Positions 58,189 to 64,000 of a DNA stretch of 64,000 nucleotides are shown here, one piece after another. The DNA lies in the NCBI GenBank assembly GCA_030037635.1, contig JASHQH010000038.1, forward strand, positions 16,386 through 80,385, read 5' to 3'. Position 1 is the stretch's first letter, and every line of letters begins with the position of its first letter. A program made the translations under genes and the position numbers. Source of the stretch: Acidobacteriaceae bacterium (GTDB taxonomy: Bacteria > Acidobacteriota > Terriglobia > Terriglobales > Acidobacteriaceae). The notes under the pieces are model-generated. The model saw only the letters and a program-made list of their open reading frames with translations, was not told the DNA's origin and did no database searches.

Positions 58189-61100
58189 ATGGGACATGAC
58201 GTGAGCAAGCCGCCGGAAGCAAGTGCACCGCATAGAGATTTGCAGTTCGAGAAGAGTTGGCCGGTCGCGACCATCCTCTTTCTGCTGGGACTCATGGTTG
58301 GGATTCCACTCGGTGCGCAGGTGACCCCCGCGCCTGCGGCGGCTTTGACGGGCATTGTTTACGCGGCTGGCAGCGCACCTGTCGCCGGCGCCCACGTGAC
58401 CATCGCCGGCGCAGGAACGCCCGGGGAACTGCACACCGCGATCACCGCAGCCGATGGGCATTTTACCCTCGCCGGCGTTCCGCCGGGACCCTACACGGCG
58501 ACAGTGCAACTGCCTGGCCGGGCGCCAACCTCCCCGTTCGCGATCAATGTCACAAATGCAATCTTGGTCTTAACCGTCTCCGATCAAAACACAGTCACGG
58601 TCACTCTCGAATCGCAGGGCGCCGCGCCCGTCGCCTCCAATGCGAATCCGGGCTCTGCCGCAAATGGCGCCGCGGCGACCGGCGGCGAGAAGCTGTCGAG
58701 CCAGGCCGTGAGCGAGCTGCCGCTCAACGGCCGCGACTTCAGCACGCTGTTGCTGCTGGCCGCGGGCACCATGACAGACATCAACGGCGCCACCAACTTC
58801 ACGCAGCAATTCGCCATCAACGGGCAGCGCGGCGTGGAGGCGGTTTTCGCCATGGATGGCGCCGACGTCAGCGATCCGGAGATGGGAGGCACCATCTTTA
58901 CCAACTTCAACGTCGACGCCATTCAGGAATTGCAGTCCAGTTCGGGCTGGATGCCAGCCGAGATCGGGCGCGGCGCGGCGGGATTCACGAACATCATCAC
59001 GCGGTCAGGCAAGAGCGGCTTCCATGGATCGTTCTTCGAGTTTCTGCGCAACTCGTCGCTCGACGCGCGCAATTACTTCGACCATCCATCGATCGCGGAT
59101 CCCGGCCGGATTCCGCCGTTCCGGAGGAACGAGTTCGGATTCACCAATGGCGGCCCCGTGGTGCTGCCGCATTGGTATGACGGGCGCGGCCGGACCTTTT
59201 ACTTCGGCGAGTATCAGGGCTTTCGGCAGGTGCTGGGGACGACGCAGGTGCTGGCCGTGCCCACGGTCGAGGAGCGCGCGGGTCAGGACACGGTGACCTA
59301 CCCCGGCGGAAGCACCGACACGCTTCAGGTGCCGGTCAATCCGCAGATCGCTGCGCTGCTCGCGCTCTATCCCAAGCCCAATGTTCCCACGGGCGCATAT
59401 GGACCGCGCACCTACGAAGCGCCTTCCAATGTAGACACTGACGCCGATCAGTTCTCGATCCGCATCGATCAGACGCTGGGCCACAAGGGGCAGTTTTTGG
59501 GCCGATTCACCTACGACAATCTGACCGGACCGACGACCAACCCCGACCAGACCCTGCTGGAACCGAGTTTTGGCATACAGTACGTCGACCGGCAGCGGAA
59601 TGTGGTGTTCACCTACACGCGCACGGTGTCGCCGCGGTATTTATGGTCGGCGTCGCTCAGCATCACTCGCTCCACTCCCTCTTTTCCCACACCCAACCAT
59701 ACCGACCCGGCTCTGAAGTTCATCGATGGTCTCTACGAGCCATACAACTCCGCAGCCGGATCGGTGATGTCGGCGTTCGGAAATCTGTTCCAGGGCCAGC
59801 TGAATTTCGCCTTTACCTCGGGACCGCACAACGTGAAGTGGGGCGTGGAGGCGCGGCTCAACCGCGACACGACCTACTTCGGAATCAGCCCCAACGGAGA
59901 ATACGATTTTGGCGGCGGCACCGTCTATTCGCCCGTCTTCATTCCTTCGGCGAGCGGCCAGCACAGCGTTGAGCCCGGTGATCCTCTGCCCGATACGCTC
60001 AGCAGCCTGCTGCTTGGGTATCCCTACGGCTATACCATCGCTGTCGCGCCGCCGTACTTCTCGAATGGAACTCACATCGGTCCGGCAGCCATCAACCGCA
60101 ACGATGTGAACGCCTACATCCAGGACACCTGGAAAATCAACAGCCGCGGGGCTCTCGACTACGGCCTTCGCTACGAGGTCTACACGCCCATCACGGAGCG
60201 CGCGCACCGCACCTCGAGTTTTCTCAACCCCTATCCGCCGGCGGGCGTGAACCAGGAGTATCTGATCAACCCGCAGCCGGGATACCGGAGCGGATGGAAT
60301 GGCTGGGGGCCGCGTCTTCAGATGGACTGGAACGCGCCAGGACAGGTGCGGGTGCACGCCGGCGGAGCCATCACCGTGATCCCGCCCAACATCTGGCAGG
60401 ACAATCTGCTGACCGGGTCAACGCCCTTTGCCGTTTACCCGCGCGTCAATGCCTCGCCAAGCGGAGAAATCGCCTACGGTTTCCAGATCACGCCCGACGA
60501 GCTTCCACTCACCTATTCGACGTCGGGGCAGAACGTGTTTGCGAGCGGCAATCCCAAGCAGGTGCCCGCCAACACGGTGATGGATGTGAATCTTTACCAG
60601 CAGGACCTGGCGGCATTGGCGCCGGGGCATCAGCTTTCGCTGCTCAACTTGAGCGCCATCGATCCCCGCTTCGGAGACGGGTTTCTTGAAACCTGGACGC
60701 TGGGACTGGAGCGTGCGTGGGGTGGGCTCACGGCCGATGCAGCCTATGTGGGCACTGAGGCGTTCCGGCTGCCGCAAATGTCGTATCCCAACGCTTACCC
60801 GGGAGCGGGGTCCGGCTTTGCGCCGTTCACCGACTTCGACAGCAGTGGCGCGGTAACGGGCGGCTTCGGATTCGAGTCCGTGGTCACCGACACTTCGCAC
60901 TCGTCCTACAACGCATTGCAGACTTCTCTGGCCGGGCAAGCCGGGCACGATGGCCCCGGATTGCAGGCGGGCTACACGTGGGGCAAATCGCTCGACAATG
61001 TGAGCGGCCTGCAGGGCGGCACCGGATCAGCGGGAGCCGTGGTTCTGTTCAGCCCGCAGAATCCATCCGACACGCACACCGAAAAAGGTCCATCGAACTT

Positions 61101-61707
61101 CGATGTGACGCACGCCTTCACGGTGAGCGCGGCCCAGGATTTGCACCTGCAGGCGCTTCGATTTCTGCCCTCCCGGGCCCAGCTGATGACCAGGGGCTGG
61201 GAGTTTCTGAGCATCTCGACCATCTCCAGCGGCTCGCCCTTCACCGTCTACTCAGGCCTGCAGCAAACCGGCTACGGCACCATCGGCGCCGACCGGCCCG
61301 ATCAGATCGGCACGCCCAACCTGTCCACCGCCCACAGCGCCACGCGGCCCAGGGAGGACTACTTCGGCCTCGGCGCCAACAACGCCAGCTTCTTTTCCAT
61401 CCCCATCGGCATTGCGGGAGGCACCGGACCCAACTCCGGACGCTACGGAACGCTGGGCCGCAACACCTTCCGCGGCCCGGCCTATTACGATTTCGATTAC
61501 GCCCTCATCAAGACCACGCCCATCGGACGCCGGCGCAGCGGCCTGGAGCGCGCCGACCTGCAGTTCCGCGGCGAGTTCTTCAACCTCTTCAACGTGGTCA
61601 ACATGGGACTGCCCGCGAACACCCTGCTGGGTTCAGGATTCGGCTTCATCAGCAAGACCGCCGGCACTTCGCGGCAAATTCAGTTTTCGCTCAAGCTGAT
61701 CTATTGA
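58189..61707 (+). CDS. Oar-like TonB-dependent receptor
   Basis: Carboxypeptidase-regulatory-like N-terminus ALTGIVYAAGSAPVAGAHVTIAGAGTPGE; ELPLNGRDFSTLLLLAAGT; ends RQIQFSLKLIY. Begins immediately after the GH3 stop. Confidence 0.94.
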   Translation: MGHDVSKPPEASAPHRDLQFEKSWPVATILFLLGLMVGIPLGAQVTPAPAAALTGIVYAAGSAPVAGAHVTIAGAGTPGELHTAITAADGHFTLAGVPPGPYTATVQLPGRAPTSPFAINVTNAILVLTVSDQNTVTVTLESQGAAPVASNANPGSAANGAAATGGEKLSSQAVSELPLNGRDFSTLLLLAAGTMTDINGATNFTQQFAINGQRGVEAVFAMDGADVSDPEMGGTIFTNFNVDAIQELQSSSGWMPAEIGRGAAGFTNIITRSGKSGFHGSFFEFLRNSSLDARNYFDHPSIADPGRIPPFRRNEFGFTNGGPVVLPHWYDGRGRTFYFGEYQGFRQVLGTTQVLAVPTVEERAGQDTVTYPGGSTDTLQVPVNPQIAALLALYPKPNVPTGAYGPRTYEAPSNVDTDADQFSIRIDQTLGHKGQFLGRFTYDNLTGPTTNPDQTLLEPSFGIQYVDRQRNVVFTYTRTVSPRYLWSASLSITRSTPSFPTPNHTDPALKFIDGLYEPYNSAAGSVMSAFGNLFQGQLNFAFTSGPHNVKWGVEARLNRDTTYFGISPNGEYDFGGGTVYSPVFIPSASGQHSVEPGDPLPDTLSSLLLGYPYGYTIAVAPPYFSNGTHIGPAAINRNDVNAYIQDTWKINSRGALDYGLRYEVYTPITERAHRTSSFLNPYPPAGVNQEYLINPQPGYRSGWNGWGPRLQMDWNAPGQVRVHAGGAITVIPPNIWQDNLLTGSTPFAVYPRVNASPSGEIAYGFQITPDELPLTYSTSGQNVFASGNPKQVPANTVMDVNLYQQDLAALAPGHQLSLLNLSAIDPRFGDGFLETWTLGLERAWGGLTADAAYVGTEAFRLPQMSYPNAYPGAGSGFAPFTDFDSSGAVTGGFGFESVVTDTSHSSYNALQTSLAGQAGHDGPGLQAGYTWGKSLDNVSGLQGGTGSAGAVVLFSPQNPSDTHTEKGPSNFDVTHAFTVSAAQDLHLQALRFLPSRAQLMTRGWEFLSISTISSGSPFTVYSGLQQTGYGTIGADRPDQIGTPNLSTAHSATRPREDYFGLGANNASFFSIPIGIAGGTGPNSGRYGTLGRNTFRGPAYYDFDYALIKTTPIGRRRSGLERADLQFRGEFFNLFNVVNMGLPANTLLGSGFGFISKTAGTSRQIQFSLKLIY

Positions 61708-61811
61708 GGGCGCTCCCTCGCTCCCTTGTTCCCGATCTCTCATTTACGAATTCCTTACTGTTTCCCGCCCAATTCCCGCTACAGTAGAACCAGCCCCTGC
61801 TGGCACGCCCG

Positions 61812-62786
<975 letters not shown>

Positions 62787-63051
62787 AAGCGGTTTTCCAC
62801 ACCCTCGGCCCCCAAATCTTCACGGATTCTTTATGCTTGAGGCACTAGGATTCCTGTGAATCCGAAGCGCCCCAAGTTGTGTGCCCGAAGTGTGCTCCGG
62901 TCATGGCTCCATTTGCATTCATTCTTCAGGGCCGAGCCTGCTGCGGCATTTCAGACCCGCCCATTCGTTTCTGAATTTTGCCGCCTTACCCGGCCTTGAC
63001 CACCCAACCCGCACCTGATTGAGACCCCAGCAAGTGAAAGGAGATCTAAGA

Positions 63052-64000
63052 ATGCCGAAGAATCCCGACGAGGTGAAAAAGCTAGCCAAGGACGCTGGAA
63101 TCAAAATTGTCGACCTCCGCTTTATCGACTTGCCCGGCATGTGGCAGCATTTTTCCATTCCCGTAGAAGATCTTGACGACGATTTATTCAGCGATGGCAT
63201 CGGCTTTGACGGATCCAGCATCCGCGGCTTCCAGCAGATCCACGAGAGCGACATGCTTCTCGTTGCCGACGCCGAATCGGCGCGGGTCGATCCGGTGCTT
63301 TCCGTTCCCACCATGGACATCATCTGCAACGTCATCGATCCCATCACCCGCAAGCCTTACAGCCGCGATCCCCGCTACGTGGCGCAAAAGGCAGAGGCCT
63401 ACCTGAAGAAGACCGGCATCGCCGACATCAGCTACTGGGGCCCTGAAGCCGAGTTCTATATCTTCGACAGCGTTCGCTACGACCAGAACGCCCAGAGCGG
63501 CTACTACTACGTCAACTCCCGCGAAGGCGTGTGGAACACGGGCACCGACGAGGGCCCGAACCTTGGCTACAAGATTCGCCACAAGGAAGGCTACTTCCCG
63601 GTTCCGCCGTCCGACCAGTTCCAGGACCTGCGCTCCGAGATTCTGCTGGCGCTCAAAGACGTGGGCATCAAGGTTGAGGTGCAGCACCACGAAGTGGGCA
63701 CCGCCGGCCAGGCCGAAATCGACATGCGCTTCGGCACCCTCACCAAGATGGCCGACAACCTGATCTGGTACAAGTACATCATCCGCATGATCTGCCGCAA
63801 GCACGGCTTGACGGCCACCTTCATGCCCAAGCCTCTCTTCGGCGACAACGGCTCAGGCATGCACGTGCACCAGAGCCTGTGGAAGGGCGACACCAACGTC
63901 TTCTACGACAAGAAGGGCTACTCGCTGCTGAGCCAGACCGCGAAGTACTACATCGGCGGCCTTCTCAAGCACGCGCCCGCTCTGCTGGCCATCGCCGCGC
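63052..64000 (+). CDS. glnA: Glutamine synthetase type I, 3'-truncated by window edge
   Basis: IVDLRFIDLPGMWQHFSIPV, GFDGSSIRGFQQIHESDMLL, YWGPEAEFYIFD, FMPKPLFGDNGSGMHVHQSLWK. Open at 64000. Confidence 0.97.
   Translation, partial: MPKNPDEVKKLAKDAGIKIVDLRFIDLPGMWQHFSIPVEDLDDDLFSDGIGFDGSSIRGFQQIHESDMLLVADAESARVDPVLSVPTMDIICNVIDPITRKPYSRDPRYVAQKAEAYLKKTGIADISYWGPEAEFYIFDSVRYDQNAQSGYYYVNSREGVWNTGTDEGPNLGYKIRHKEGYFPVPPSDQFQDLRSEILLALKDVGIKVEVQHHEVGTAGQAEIDMRFGTLTKMADNLIWYKYIIRMICRKHGLTATFMPKPLFGDNGSGMHVHQSLWKGDTNVFYDKKGYSLLSQTAKYYIGGLLKHAPALLAIAA

Overview
GC-rich bacterial chromosome segment, probably Acidobacteriota (Terriglobia-like). This is inferred from Oar-like TonB receptors with a carboxypeptidase-regulatory N-terminus, DUF5666 and FecR-type secreted proteins, and overall gene style. 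About 54 credible CDS fill the window. They include fumarase class I, RNase PH, a sigma-54 two-component system, a KdpDE-like system, an RND triad, an ABC/LolA-like cluster, PgsA, a Phd/VapC toxin-antitoxin pair, glutamate dehydrogenase, TrpE/TrpG, Apt, a GH3/TonB-receptor pair, a PP2C phosphatase and Ser/Thr kinase, and the 5' part of glnA. I saw no tRNA, rRNA, CRISPR array, transposase, integrase or biosynthetic gene cluster. The most unusual content is non-coding. (i) A dispersed family of 7-nt-periodic G-tract arrays (GGGAACA/GGGATTA type) sits directly after the stop codons of at least nine genes in a fixed orientation. It forms inverted pairs between convergent genes and has in places become C-terminal coding sequence. 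(ii) A ~146-bp decamer-phased GTCTTAC array is present. (iii) There are several REP-like hairpin families. (iv) A 72-bp duplicate of the trpE 3' end lies beyond an interposed lipoprotein gene. (v) An in-frame 7 x 12-bp minisatellite lies inside a histidine kinase. All identifications are by eye; no database search was run.
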